This document shows, piece by piece, positions 16,360 to 25,515 of a stretch of DNA of 34,033 nucleotides. Source of the DNA: Sulfuricurvum sp. GTDB taxonomy: Bacteria; Campylobacterota; Campylobacteria; Campylobacterales; Sulfurimonadaceae. The translations under genes were made by a program, and so were the position numbers. Where the stretch lies: assembly GCF_028712165.1 (NCBI RefSeq), contig NZ_JAQTQR010000027.1, forward strand, positions 1 through 34,033, in the 5' to 3' direction. The notes under the pieces were generated by a model. That model did no database searches. It was not told the DNA's origin and saw nothing but the letters and a program-made list of their open reading frames with translations. The first letter of the stretch is position 1, and each line of letters starts with the position of its first letter.

Positions 16360-18612
16360 ATGATCAATTTTACGATTAACGGCCAGCCCGTCATAGCAAA
16401 TAAAGGGGAGACTATTCTCCAAGCAGCACGTAAAGCGGGATTCTATATCCCAACGATGTGTTATTTAGAGAAAACAACTCCGTGTGCCTCATGCCGATTG
16501 TGTGTCGTTGAAACGGATAAAACCGATGGATTGATTCTTAGTTGCCAAACTCCACCGACGGAAGGATTGGGTGTAACGATTAATTCAGAACGCCTTGAGC
16601 AAGAACGAACCAATATCATGCGTCTGTATGATGTCAATCACCCTTTAGAGTGCGGTGTATGTGATAAATCCGGGGCATGTGATCTTCAAAATAAAACATT
16701 AGAGTTCGGTGTTTCGGCACAACATTTCAGTGCCAAAGATCAACATCGTGCGATTGAGCACTGGGGAATGATCAATTATGATCCCGCTTTGTGTATCTTG
16801 TGCGAGAAATGTGTTCATGTCTGTAATGAAATTATCGGCGATGATGCGATTACACTCCAGTTTGGAGGATATAAATCGGCAGTGATCCCGAAAAACAGTG
16901 AAGTTCTTGATTGTACGTTCTGTGGTGAGTGTATTGCGGTATGTCCGGTCGGTGCGCTGGTAAGTTCTGATTTTCAGTACACGGCAAATGCATGGGAACT
17001 GAGTCAAATCCCGGCAACCTGTGTTCATTGCTCAGCTGGATGTTCGCTTACCTATGAAGTGAAACATACTTCGACAACGAATGCAAACGATCGTATTTAT
17101 CGTGTAACCAATAATTTTGAACACATGACTCTATGCGGAGCAGGACGTTTCGGGTTTGATTTTGATCAGCAAAGCGAAAAAAATGAGGCAGAATTTACCA
17201 AAGCTGTTGAAGCAATTCGAAATGCCTCTGCTATCCGTTTCAGCGCATTGATTACAAATGAAGAAGCGATGATCCTTCAGCAATTCAAAAAAATGCTAGG
17301 GATCAAACTTTATAACGAAGAGGCAAGAGCGTATCAAAGTTTCATGGCCGCATATGCATCCGTTAGCGGAAAAATGGGATTCGGCGGAAGTCTGGATGCG
17401 ATTAAACAAAGTGACGGAATCATTGTAGTCGGAGGGCGTATCACTACCGATAATCCGGTTGTCCGTTACGCAATGACAAGCGCTGCGCGTCATAACGGGG
17501 CAAAAGTGGTTTACATGCATCCTCTTGAAGATACATTGCTTCAAAATGTTGTGACACAATTTGTCAAATACGAAGTAGGAACGGAAGAGGGCGTTATCGC
17601 GATGCTGGCATCAACCCTTCTGCAGGATGCCGATATCAATGACGAGATGCGCAAATTCTTCGCGGATCTTGATGAGGGCTATCTTTGTGCCGAGAGTAAT
17701 GTCGGAGATGAAGAATTCATCCGTATCGCAAAATCGATGGGCAGAGCAAAACGAAAAACCCTTATTATCGGCAGCGATGTATTAAATCATAAACGCGCAG
17801 CTAATATTGCCCGTTTGTGTGCAATGATCGAAACCTATACCGAGTTTTCCGTTGTTGTCGTAGCCCCGAGTGTCAATACTATCGGAGTCTCGTTGATTTG
17901 TGATCTTGATGCCGATAACGGCGGCGATGGAGTTGTAGGTTATAATGCAGCAGGTGAGTATACGATGGGTTCCATCGGTGACGTGATGCTCAAACTCCCT
18001 TCTCTCAATTCACAAGAGGGGACGTTTGTAAGTATCAATCACCAAGTGCTTCCGACAAATGTTGCGGTAGCGTTTTACGGCTATACATTAAATGATCTTG
18101 CAAATGCGCTGGGGTTAAAATCAGCGAATACTATTGATTACACGGCACAACTTCCGGTTGCAAAAGGGTTTAACGGGTCGTCTTTTGATGATTTAGGGAA
18201 TTTTTACGGACCGCTTGGAGAAGATGATCGAGGATATATTTTAGAAAATATCGATGTTGAAATCGGTGGTTCTCTCGAAGAAATTGAAGATTTACCGGAG
18301 TTTAACGGCACTGTTGTCTATCGTTGTAATCCTGTAAATCAATTTAACGCGTACACAGCGCGAACGTCACAGCTCGAAAAAGAGGCAACTTTATCCGGTT
18401 CTGCCCAATTCGCGGCTGCTGCAAAAATCACCGATGGTGATAAAATTCAAATTGTATTTGCAGGTGAGATGCAAGAGAGAATTTTCAAATTGGATGCATC
18501 ACTGAAGGGTACCATTGCTTTGGTACCGGCATACGATGTCGCATACGGTGCGATGAATGAAAAATATCGTTTTGAAAAGGTGAAAATTATGAGGATGGGG
18601 AATGAATCATGA
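16360..18612 (+). CDS. nuoG: Complex I subunit NuoG, first copy
   Basis: A 750-aa iron-sulfur subunit of the NuoG/molybdopterin oxidoreductase family. Cluster ligands in order: [2Fe-2S] N1b C34, C45, C48, C62; His-ligated N5 H94, C98, C101, C107; two complete ferredoxin-type motifs C145/148/151/155 and C185/188/191/195; N7 C221, C224, C228, C259. Canonical NuoG has one cluster (N4) in place of the two ferredoxin motifs, so this form resembles the N-terminal part of FeFe-hydrogenase and formate dehydrogenase. The C-terminal 480 residues are the degenerate molybdopterin-type domain. A strong Shine-Dalgarno (GGAGGGATGG) precedes the ATG. It shares ATGA with the second nuoG, so the pair should be made in equal amounts. 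Confidence 0.93.
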   Translation: MINFTINGQPVIANKGETILQAARKAGFYIPTMCYLEKTTPCASCRLCVVETDKTDGLILSCQTPPTEGLGVTINSERLEQERTNIMRLYDVNHPLECGVCDKSGACDLQNKTLEFGVSAQHFSAKDQHRAIEHWGMINYDPALCILCEKCVHVCNEIIGDDAITLQFGGYKSAVIPKNSEVLDCTFCGECIAVCPVGALVSSDFQYTANAWELSQIPATCVHCSAGCSLTYEVKHTSTTNANDRIYRVTNNFEHMTLCGAGRFGFDFDQQSEKNEAEFTKAVEAIRNASAIRFSALITNEEAMILQQFKKMLGIKLYNEEARAYQSFMAAYASVSGKMGFGGSLDAIKQSDGIIVVGGRITTDNPVVRYAMTSAARHNGAKVVYMHPLEDTLLQNVVTQFVKYEVGTEEGVIAMLASTLLQDADINDEMRKFFADLDEGYLCAESNVGDEEFIRIAKSMGRAKRKTLIIGSDVLNHKRAANIARLCAMIETYTEFSVVVVAPSVNTIGVSLICDLDADNGGDGVVGYNAAGEYTMGSIGDVMLKLPSLNSQEGTFVSINHQVLPTNVAVAFYGYTLNDLANALGLKSANTIDYTAQLPVAKGFNGSSFDDLGNFYGPLGEDDRGYILENIDVEIGGSLEEIEDLPEFNGTVVYRCNPVNQFNAYTARTSQLEKEATLSGSAQFAAAAKITDGDKIQIVFAGEMQERIFKLDASLKGTIALVPAYDVAYGAMNEKYRFEKVKIMRMGNES

Positions 18613-21095
18613 ATGAAATCACGATTACCATAGACGGCCGCACTGTCCAGACGCAAGAGGGTGAATATATTCTTAATGCGGCGCGTGCTAATGGGATTTT
18701 TATTCCGGCGATTTGTTATTTAACACGATGTTCACCGACATTGGCGTGTCGTATTTGTTTGGTTGAAGCGGATGGCAAGCAAGTCTACGCGTGTAATGCC
18801 AAAGCAAAGCAAGGGATGGAAATTACGACTACAACTCCGAATATCGAATCTGAACGCCGTGCGATTATGGAAGTTTATGATGTCAACCATCCGCTTGAGT
18901 GCGGAGTGTGCGATCAATCAGGTGAATGTGAGCTGCAGAACTATACTCTTGAGATGGGTGTAGATCAACAAACCTATGCGATCAAAGACACTCATAAACC
19001 GGCACAGGATTGGGGATTGATCCATTACGATCCGGCATTGTGCATTATGTGTGAACGTTGTATTACCGTTTGTAAAGACATGATCGGAGATGCGGCACTC
19101 TCTACCGTTGCGCGGGGATCCGATCCAATCGAAGCGGCATTCAAAGAATCAATGCCAAAAGATGCCTATGCGATGTGGAATAAGCTCAATAAATCGCTTA
19201 TTTCTCCGAATGCGGGTGATACGTTAGATTGTACTAACTGCGGAGAATGTACGTCGGTATGTCCGGTCGGTGCGTTGGTAAGCAGTGATTACCAATACAC
19301 ATCCAATGCATGGGAACATAAACAAATCCCGGCAACGTGCGCCCATTGTTCGGCAGGATGTCAGCTGAGCTATGATATCAAACACACCTCTGTTGAAAAT
19401 CCTGAGAGCAAAATCTACCGCGTTAAAAACGAGTGGAACTATGTATCGCTTTGCGGTGCCGGTCGCTACGGATACGATTTCGAAAATAAAAATGTAACAA
19501 AAGATGCTGTAGCCTTTGATGCTGCGATTGCAGCATTCAAGCAAGCCGACACGATTGCATTTACATCAACCATTACGAACGAAGAGGCATTGATTCTTCA
19601 GCGTCTTAAAGAAAAATTCGGATACCGCCTTATTAATGAAGAAGCCCGTGCGTTTAAATCATTCCTTAACGCTTACAGTGCTGTGAGCGGTACGTCACTT
19701 TACGGCGGTGATTTGGGTGAAGTTCATGCATCTGATTTTGTTGTCTCTATCGGAAGTGCACTTAAAACCGATAATCCAAATGCCCGTTTTGCGATGAATA
19801 ATGCGTTATCGATGAATAAAGGTGCAGGTCTTTATTTCCATCCGATCAATGATCCGGTTATTGCCGGTATGTCAAAAAGTGTGACGCAGTTCAATCACGC
19901 ACCGATGATGGAAGAAGCGGCTCTTTATTTGATACTGGACCTTTTCGCAGATAAAGCGGCAATGCCTTCTTCCGTGAGCGAATATTTGGCAGGTTTCCAT
20001 TCGACGAAGACCGTAACGGTTGAAGAGACGGTTGATGAAAAAGTGACCGAAACCGTTGTCAAAAAAGTTCTCAACGAAGAGACCGGTGTGGAAGAAGAGG
20101 TAAGCGAAGAGGTTACCAAAACAGTGAAGAAAAAAGTTTCAAAAGAGGTGGAAGTAGATGAAAATGCTCTTTTCGCCCTTTTGAATGCTCCGGCAGGATT
20201 TAGCGATACATTGACTAAATATTTGGCGAAAAAAGAGCGTTTCTCATTGATGGTCGGACCGGATTTATATACACACCCTAATGCATCAAATTGTGCTCGC
20301 TTGGTAGCTTTGATCGAAAAATATACGCAGTTCAGCGTCACAATGATTCCAAACCTTTCCAATACACTCGGGGTTGCCATGATTTGTGATCTTGATTCTG
20401 AGCGCGGAAGTTATACGATCGGATATAACACGGCTGGAAACTTTACACTCAGTGCACTTGGCGGCGGAGATTTGGATATGCCTGCGTTGAATCAGCAAGA
20501 GGGGACATTGACCAATATCGATAAACGGGTTAACCCGACGAATGCGGCACTTTCATTTAGCGGATATGTTTTGAATGATATTGCAAATGCGTTGGGTCTA
20601 AGCTCTAAATACACGGTTGATTACACGGCACAGCTTCCTAAACAGGCAGGATTTAAAGCAACCTGTTTTGATGCGCTTCCTAACCACTACACCAACTCAG
20701 GTGAAGAGGTTCGAGGTTATCGTTTGGACATCCAAACGGTAACGGTAGACACAGATGAAAACGTAACGCCATTTGATGCGGATAAAGCAATTAACGAGAA
20801 TGTTGTTTATTTGGCCAATCCGGTTTTACAGTTTTCACCGTTTACGGCAGCTTCCCATCAACTTCAAGAAAATGGGGGTCTTTATGTCTCTAAAACGTTC
20901 ATGGAATCTAACAGTTGGAATGAAGGGGATCGCGTGAATGTGAAAACGGCACGCGGCGAGCTAAGTCTCAACGTTATAGCCGACGGTAAAATCGAGGGAG
21001 ATATTGCGTATCTTCCGACATTTGATACCGCTATCAACTCTGAAGCACTGTTTGACGGTTACCGTTTTGCGTGCGTATCAATTCAAAAGGTGTAA
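18609..21095 (+). CDS. nuoG: Complex I subunit NuoG, second copy
   Basis: An 828-aa paralogue of the gene before it, with the same complete cofactor set: N1b C36, C47, C50, C62; N5 H94, C98, C101, C107; ferredoxin motifs C145/148/151/155 and C208/211/214/218; N7 C244, C247, C251, C282. It differs by a 23-residue insert between the two ferredoxin motifs and by a Glu/Lys/Val/Thr-rich block at about 467-519 inside the molybdopterin-like domain. Its length is nearer to the single NuoG of Campylobacter and Helicobacter (about 820-840 aa from memory), so it may be the ortholog and the first copy the addition. The conserved N-terminal 290 residues versus divergent remainder suggest an old duplication with specialised roles. 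Confidence 0.92.
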   Translation: MNEITITIDGRTVQTQEGEYILNAARANGIFIPAICYLTRCSPTLACRICLVEADGKQVYACNAKAKQGMEITTTTPNIESERRAIMEVYDVNHPLECGVCDQSGECELQNYTLEMGVDQQTYAIKDTHKPAQDWGLIHYDPALCIMCERCITVCKDMIGDAALSTVARGSDPIEAAFKESMPKDAYAMWNKLNKSLISPNAGDTLDCTNCGECTSVCPVGALVSSDYQYTSNAWEHKQIPATCAHCSAGCQLSYDIKHTSVENPESKIYRVKNEWNYVSLCGAGRYGYDFENKNVTKDAVAFDAAIAAFKQADTIAFTSTITNEEALILQRLKEKFGYRLINEEARAFKSFLNAYSAVSGTSLYGGDLGEVHASDFVVSIGSALKTDNPNARFAMNNALSMNKGAGLYFHPINDPVIAGMSKSVTQFNHAPMMEEAALYLILDLFADKAAMPSSVSEYLAGFHSTKTVTVEETVDEKVTETVVKKVLNEETGVEEEVSEEVTKTVKKKVSKEVEVDENALFALLNAPAGFSDTLTKYLAKKERFSLMVGPDLYTHPNASNCARLVALIEKYTQFSVTMIPNLSNTLGVAMICDLDSERGSYTIGYNTAGNFTLSALGGGDLDMPALNQQEGTLTNIDKRVNPTNAALSFSGYVLNDIANALGLSSKYTVDYTAQLPKQAGFKATCFDALPNHYTNSGEEVRGYRLDIQTVTVDTDENVTPFDADKAINENVVYLANPVLQFSPFTAASHQLQENGGLYVSKTFMESNSWNEGDRVNVKTARGELSLNVIADGKIEGDIAYLPTFDTAINSEALFDGYRFACVSIQKV

Positions 21096-21097
21096 GC

Positions 21098-22087
21098 ATG
21101 GATGTAGCATTTATCATAGAAACGATTGCTAAAATCGTTGTAATCTTGTTGATCTTTTCAGCGCTCGCGGGTCTTGGGACCTACTTCGAGCGTAAAGTGC
21201 TGGCGTTTATGCAACGCCGTTTGGGACCGATGCATGTCGGACCATTTGGATTGCTTCAAGTCGCAGCGGACGGGATTAAACTCTTTACGAAAGAGGATAT
21301 TATCCCTCAAAACGTCGTAAAACCGATTTTTAAAATCGCTCCGGTTATTACGGCTGCGACTGCGTTTATGGCTTCAGCAGCCATTCCGTTTTGGCCGCAG
21401 TTTACTGTAATGGGCTATACCGTTCATCCGATCGTAGCAGACATCAATGTCGGTATCCTCTATGTTCTTGGGGTTATGGCAATCGGATTGTACGGACCGC
21501 TCCTTGGGGGGATGGCATCGGCAAATAAATGGTCATTGATCTCTGCGGCACGTAGTGCGGCTATCTTTATCTCGTATGAAGTTATTACTGGACTTGCGTT
21601 GTTGGCACCGTTAATGATGGTAGGTTCATTGTCATTGGTAGATATCAACAATTACCAAGCCGGCGGAATTACCAACTGGATCGTTTGGTCACAGCCGGTA
21701 GCATTTGTCCTTTTTTGGATTGCCGCTTTTGCAGAAACCGGGCGTACCCCTTTCCACCTTGTTGCAAACGATCATGAAATTATTGACGGTTTCGGAACCG
21801 AGTATTCGGGTATGCGTTGGGGTCTTTTCTTCATCGGTGAATATGCAAATATGTTCTTTATCTCGTTTGTAATCGCTATTGTATTCTTGGGCGGTTTTGG
21901 TGACGGTACTTTTGCGGGAGCATTCCAATTGATCCTCAAAGTAGCGTTTTTCTTTTTCTTTTTCCTTTGGACACGTGCCGCATGGCCGGATGTTCGACCT
22001 GACCAATTGATGTGGTTATGTTGGAAAGTTTTAATGCCGATTGCGGTGCTCAACGTTGTTGTCACCGGCATCGTGATGATGTTCTAA
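21098..22087 (+). CDS. nuoH: Complex I subunit NuoH
   Basis: A 329-aa membrane subunit with eight predicted helices that links the quinone cavity to the pumping arm. Conserved segments include ERKVLAFMQRRLGP, GLLQVAADGIKLFTKED and FGTEYSGMRWGLFFIGEYAN. The cytoplasmic loop usually read as PFDLPEAE-type is here PFHLVANDHEIID (219-230), so two acidic positions of the E. coli loop are His and Ala while E227, D230 and E235 remain. The ATG at 21098 is preferred over a GTG at 21071 in the same frame, which would overlap nuoG and add a polar tail. A (TTTTTC)3 tract at 21947-21964 encodes a run of six Phe in the last helices. Confidence 0.96.
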   Translation: MDVAFIIETIAKIVVILLIFSALAGLGTYFERKVLAFMQRRLGPMHVGPFGLLQVAADGIKLFTKEDIIPQNVVKPIFKIAPVITAATAFMASAAIPFWPQFTVMGYTVHPIVADINVGILYVLGVMAIGLYGPLLGGMASANKWSLISAARSAAIFISYEVITGLALLAPLMMVGSLSLVDINNYQAGGITNWIVWSQPVAFVLFWIAAFAETGRTPFHLVANDHEIIDGFGTEYSGMRWGLFFIGEYANMFFISFVIAIVFLGGFGDGTFAGAFQLILKVAFFFFFFLWTRAAWPDVRPDQLMWLCWKVLMPIAVLNVVVTGIVMMF

Positions 22088-22099
22088 GGAGGTTGTGCG

Positions 22100-22723
22100 A
22101 TGCATCATGAAGAAGTATTTACAGACCGAAATGTAAGTGAACATAGCGCTTATTATTACGTCGATATCGAAAACTATCCGGTAACCGGATGGGATAAATT
22201 TAAGCAAGTTGTCAAACGTGCCGCAAAAGGCGAATTGTTTGTGGGCTTATGGGTTGTTATGCGAGAGATGATCAAATTTGACATCCATACCGTCCAATAC
22301 CCGAAAGAAAAACTTCCGATCGGGCCTCGTTATCGTGCGGTTCATAAACTGCTCCGTTTGTGGGAGTCAGGGTATGAGCGTTGTATCGGTTGTGGATTGT
22401 GCGAAAAAATTTGTATCTCCGATTGTATCCGTATGGATACTCGTATCGACGAGAACAGCCGCAAAGAAGTAACGGAGTACAGCATCAACCTCGGACGTTG
22501 TATCTTCTGCGGATATTGTGCGGAAGTGTGCCCGGAACTCGCTATTGTCCACGGAGGACGTTACGAAAACGGTTCTGAACAACGTGCCCATTTTGTTATT
22601 AAAGACGATATGCTCACTCCGCTTGATTTGCTTACGGCAGGTGAACAATCAGAGTACCCGGGCTTCGGAGCCATCATCCCAGGAAGCGACGCGTCGGTCA
22701 AAAAGACCCCGCTCGCCTATTAA
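22100..22723 (+). CDS. nuoI: Complex I subunit NuoI (N6a/N6b)
   Basis: A 207-aa peripheral subunit carrying two [4Fe-4S] clusters that pass electrons from NuoG to N2 in NuoB. Ligands are C95, C98, C101, C105 (CIGCGLCEKIC) and C134, C137, C140, C144 (CIFCGYCAEVCPE). The first motif lacks the usual Pro after its fourth Cys. An amphipathic helix around 45-65 would lie on the membrane surface. Length is somewhat above the E. coli protein (180 aa) because of an N-terminal extension of about 30 residues. Shine-Dalgarno AAGGAGG precedes the ATG. Confidence 0.97.
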   Translation: MHHEEVFTDRNVSEHSAYYYVDIENYPVTGWDKFKQVVKRAAKGELFVGLWVVMREMIKFDIHTVQYPKEKLPIGPRYRAVHKLLRLWESGYERCIGCGLCEKICISDCIRMDTRIDENSRKEVTEYSINLGRCIFCGYCAEVCPELAIVHGGRYENGSEQRAHFVIKDDMLTPLDLLTAGEQSEYPGFGAIIPGSDASVKKTPLAY

Positions 22724-22735
22724 GGAGTCAAAGTT

Positions 22736-23314
22736 ATGTTTGAAGCTATCGCTTTTTATCTGTTTGCTGTCCTCACAATCGTGATGTTTACCATCACGGT
22801 TATGACCAGTCAAGCATTGTATGCCATCACCGCAATGGCGGCTGGGATGATTTTCATCTCGGCATTTTTCTTTATTCTTGGTGCCGACTTTTTGGGAGCT
22901 ATCCAAATCATCGTCTATACCGGAGCAGTTATGGCGCTTTATGCGTTCGGTATGATGTTCTTCGACACGACTCGTAATGTAGTTGAAAAGAAAGTCAATC
23001 CGCAAATCGTTTTTGTACTGGGCGTATTGGCAGCGGTCATGGTAGTTGCTATTTTTGTTGCACCGATCATCTCAGACAATATCCAAGCGTTGTATCCGAT
23101 TGATCCGACTATCGGTAATTCACAGGCAGTGGGTATGGTTCTCTTTACTAAATATCTGGTCCCTTTCGAACTTGCAGCAGTCATGCTTCTTGTCGCGATG
23201 ATCGGCGGGATTATTATGGCAGGTAAGAAAATGGATAAATCGTTGACCTTGATGGCGGAAGAAGAGATCGGCATGATGGATGACAGCTATAGAGCAGAAG
23301 AAGGGGGACACTGA
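22736..23314 (+). CDS. nuoJ: Complex I subunit NuoJ
   Basis: A 192-aa membrane subunit with five hydrophobic helices. The third-helix motif with the pi-bulge region, QIIVYTGAVMALYAFGMMF, is clear at about 59-77 and belongs to the hinge that couples quinone reduction to pumping. The C-terminal tail is acidic. AAGGAG lies before the ATG. It overlaps nuoK by one base (TGATG). Confidence 0.95.
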   Translation: MFEAIAFYLFAVLTIVMFTITVMTSQALYAITAMAAGMIFISAFFFILGADFLGAIQIIVYTGAVMALYAFGMMFFDTTRNVVEKKVNPQIVFVLGVLAAVMVVAIFVAPIISDNIQALYPIDPTIGNSQAVGMVLFTKYLVPFELAAVMLLVAMIGGIIMAGKKMDKSLTLMAEEEIGMMDDSYRAEEGGH

Positions 23315-23619
23315 TGGAAATTACACTCACCCATTATCTTGTATTGTCAAGCATTTTGTTTGCAATCGGATTGATCGGTATCATGCGACGTAAAAATCTT
23401 TTAATGCTCTTTTTTGCAACAGAAATTTTACTGAATGCTACCAATATCGGATTTGCGGCAATTTCGCATTATATCGGCGATTTGAGCGGTCAAATGTTTG
23501 CATTCTTTATTATTGCAATTGCGGCTTCTGAAGTGGCAATCGGATTGGGTCTTCTCATCGTTTGGTATAAACGTACCGGTAAGATCGACCTAGATCAGAT
23601 GAATTCAATGCGAGGATAG
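23314..23619 (+). CDS. nuoK: Complex I subunit NuoK
   Basis: A 101-aa antiporter-like membrane subunit with three helices. Both functionally important membrane glutamates are present: one in FFATEILLNATNIGF and one in AASEVAIGLGLLIVWY. Length is exactly that of the family. It starts on the last base of nuoJ and nuoL follows after three bases. Confidence 0.97.
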   Translation: MEITLTHYLVLSSILFAIGLIGIMRRKNLLMLFFATEILLNATNIGFAAISHYIGDLSGQMFAFFIIAIAASEVAIGLGLLIVWYKRTGKIDLDQMNSMRG

Positions 23620-23622
23620 GCT

Positions 23623-25509
23623 ATGGAACTTTATTTATATATTGCACTCTTCGCTCCGTTGGTAGGGTCATTATTTTCAGCGTTGTTCGGTATGTCGCCT
23701 AAAACGAACATTACAGGTTATATCGCTTCCGGATTGCTGTTCACCTCTTTTTTAAGCAGTCTCGTTCTGCTCAACTATGTTTTGGGTGGACACACGGTAC
23801 ACGTAGAACTGATGACATGGATGGCAACGGGTGATCTTTACATACCGTTTGGATTTGTCGTCGATCAAGTAAGCGTTGTGATGATGATGGTTGTAACGAT
23901 CGTTTCTACAGTTGTTCACGTTTATTCTGTCGGGTACATGGATCATGACAAAGGATTTAACCGTTTCTTCTCATGGCTTTCGGCTTTCGTTTTCTCGATG
24001 ATGGTTTTGGTTATGAGTGACAACTTCGCCGGATTATTTATCGGATGGGAAGGGGTCGGTTTGTGTTCATGGGGTCTAATCGGTTTCTGGTATCACAAAG
24101 AATCGGCTACATGGGCAGCTAACGAAGCGTTCATTATGAACCGTATTGCCGACCTTGGGATGTTGATCGGTATCTTCATGATTTACTGGAATGTCGGATC
24201 TCTCCAATATGATGTGGTATTTGCAGAAATCGGAAATCTTCCGTTAGTGATTACAACATGGATCGGTATTTTCCTCTTTATAGGTGCAATGGGTAAATCG
24301 GCGCAATTTCCGCTACATACATGGCTTGCCGATGCGATGGAAGGTCCAACTCCGGTTTCGGCACTGATCCATGCGGCTACGATGGTTACTGCGGGGGTTT
24401 ATTTGGTCGTAAGGGCGAATCCGATTTATGATTTGATCCCGAATGTCGGTATTTTTATCGCGAGCCTTGGTGCATTTGTTGCTCTTTTCGCAGCATCTAT
24501 GGCATTGGTTAACCGCGATATGAAACGTATCATCGCCTACTCAACCCTTTCACAACTCGGATATATGTTCGTAGCAGCCGGTTTGGGCGCATACTGGGTA
24601 GCATTATTCCATCTTATGGCACACGCATTTTTCAAAGCGTTGCTGTTCCTCGGTGCCGGTAACGTTATGCATGCGATGCATGATGAACTCGATCCGTTTA
24701 AAATGGGGGGCTTGCGCAAAGTGATGAAAGGGACATTTATCATGATGACCCTTGCTTCCGTTGCCTTAGCGGGTATCTATCCGTTTGCCGGATTCTTTTC
24801 AAAAGATTTGATTTTAGAAGTCGGGTTTGTTGAACACCACTATATTATCTATACCGTATTGTTGTTGACTGCCGGTTTGACAGCGTTTTACTCGTTCCGT
24901 CTTGTGGCATTGATCTTCCATGGAGAAGAGCGCTATAAACTTTTCGGGATTCACCCGCATGAAGCGTATAAGTTTATGTTGGTGGCTATGTCTCCATTGC
25001 TCGTATTGGCGATTATTGCCGGTTCATTTAAAATGACGTACTATCAATTGGTCACTAACCTGCTTCCATCAACGGTATATCATGTGCATAATGAAGTGAC
25101 TTTCTGGATCATGACGATCGGAACACAACTGTTTGTTATTTCAGCTATTTTGTTTGCGTATAAAAAATACAGCAACTGGAACAGTGTTCCGGACGGCACC
25201 TCTAAAATGGAAAATAGTTTCGGCTACAAATTGCTGTGGAATCAGTATTACATACCGAAATTTTATGAAGAAGTTTTTTCCAAACCGTATTTGGAACTTT
25301 CCAAAATTGCGTGGAAACAGATTGATCTTAAAATTGTCGATGCGACCGTAGATATGATTGCTAATGCAATTTACAAAACGGGTGAAAATACACGTGATAT
25401 TCAAAACGGAAATCTCTCCACTATGCTTCGTTGGATGGTTTTCGGTTTGGTTGTTTTATTAGCACTTGCCGTTGCGTTTACCGTTGGGTATAACGCGGTC
25501 AGCGCTTAA
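23623..25509 (+). CDS. nuoL: Complex I subunit NuoL
   Basis: A 628-aa antiporter-like proton-channel subunit at the far end of the membrane arm, with about 16 predicted helices including the long lateral helix and last anchor helix at the C terminus. Typical motifs are GWEGVGLCSWGLIGFWY (membrane Glu), GKSAQFPLHTWLADAMEGPT with its channel Lys, and ALIHAATMVTAGVYL. Length is near the E. coli protein (613 aa). The loop before the lateral helix (about 470-560) is the least conserved part. Confidence 0.97.
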   Translation: MELYLYIALFAPLVGSLFSALFGMSPKTNITGYIASGLLFTSFLSSLVLLNYVLGGHTVHVELMTWMATGDLYIPFGFVVDQVSVVMMMVVTIVSTVVHVYSVGYMDHDKGFNRFFSWLSAFVFSMMVLVMSDNFAGLFIGWEGVGLCSWGLIGFWYHKESATWAANEAFIMNRIADLGMLIGIFMIYWNVGSLQYDVVFAEIGNLPLVITTWIGIFLFIGAMGKSAQFPLHTWLADAMEGPTPVSALIHAATMVTAGVYLVVRANPIYDLIPNVGIFIASLGAFVALFAASMALVNRDMKRIIAYSTLSQLGYMFVAAGLGAYWVALFHLMAHAFFKALLFLGAGNVMHAMHDELDPFKMGGLRKVMKGTFIMMTLASVALAGIYPFAGFFSKDLILEVGFVEHHYIIYTVLLLTAGLTAFYSFRLVALIFHGEERYKLFGIHPHEAYKFMLVAMSPLLVLAIIAGSFKMTYYQLVTNLLPSTVYHVHNEVTFWIMTIGTQLFVISAILFAYKKYSNWNSVPDGTSKMENSFGYKLLWNQYYIPKFYEEVFSKPYLELSKIAWKQIDLKIVDATVDMIANAIYKTGENTRDIQNGNLSTMLRWMVFGLVVLLALAVAFTVGYNAVSA

Positions 25510-25515
25510 GGAGTA

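Noticed and set aside
19925-20380. 151-aa antisense ORF opposite the second nuoG
   Set aside because: Its Ser/Thr/Val-rich sequence is the mirror of the E/K/V/T-rich insert on the plus strand; no ribosome site or family similarity.
16360-21095. Tandem nuoG copies as an assembly duplication
   Set aside because: The two proteins differ throughout, in length and in inserts, so they are real diverged paralogues.
21071-21097. GTG start extending NuoH by nine residues
   Set aside because: It lies inside the end of the second nuoG; the ATG at 21098 gives the standard hydrophobic N terminus.
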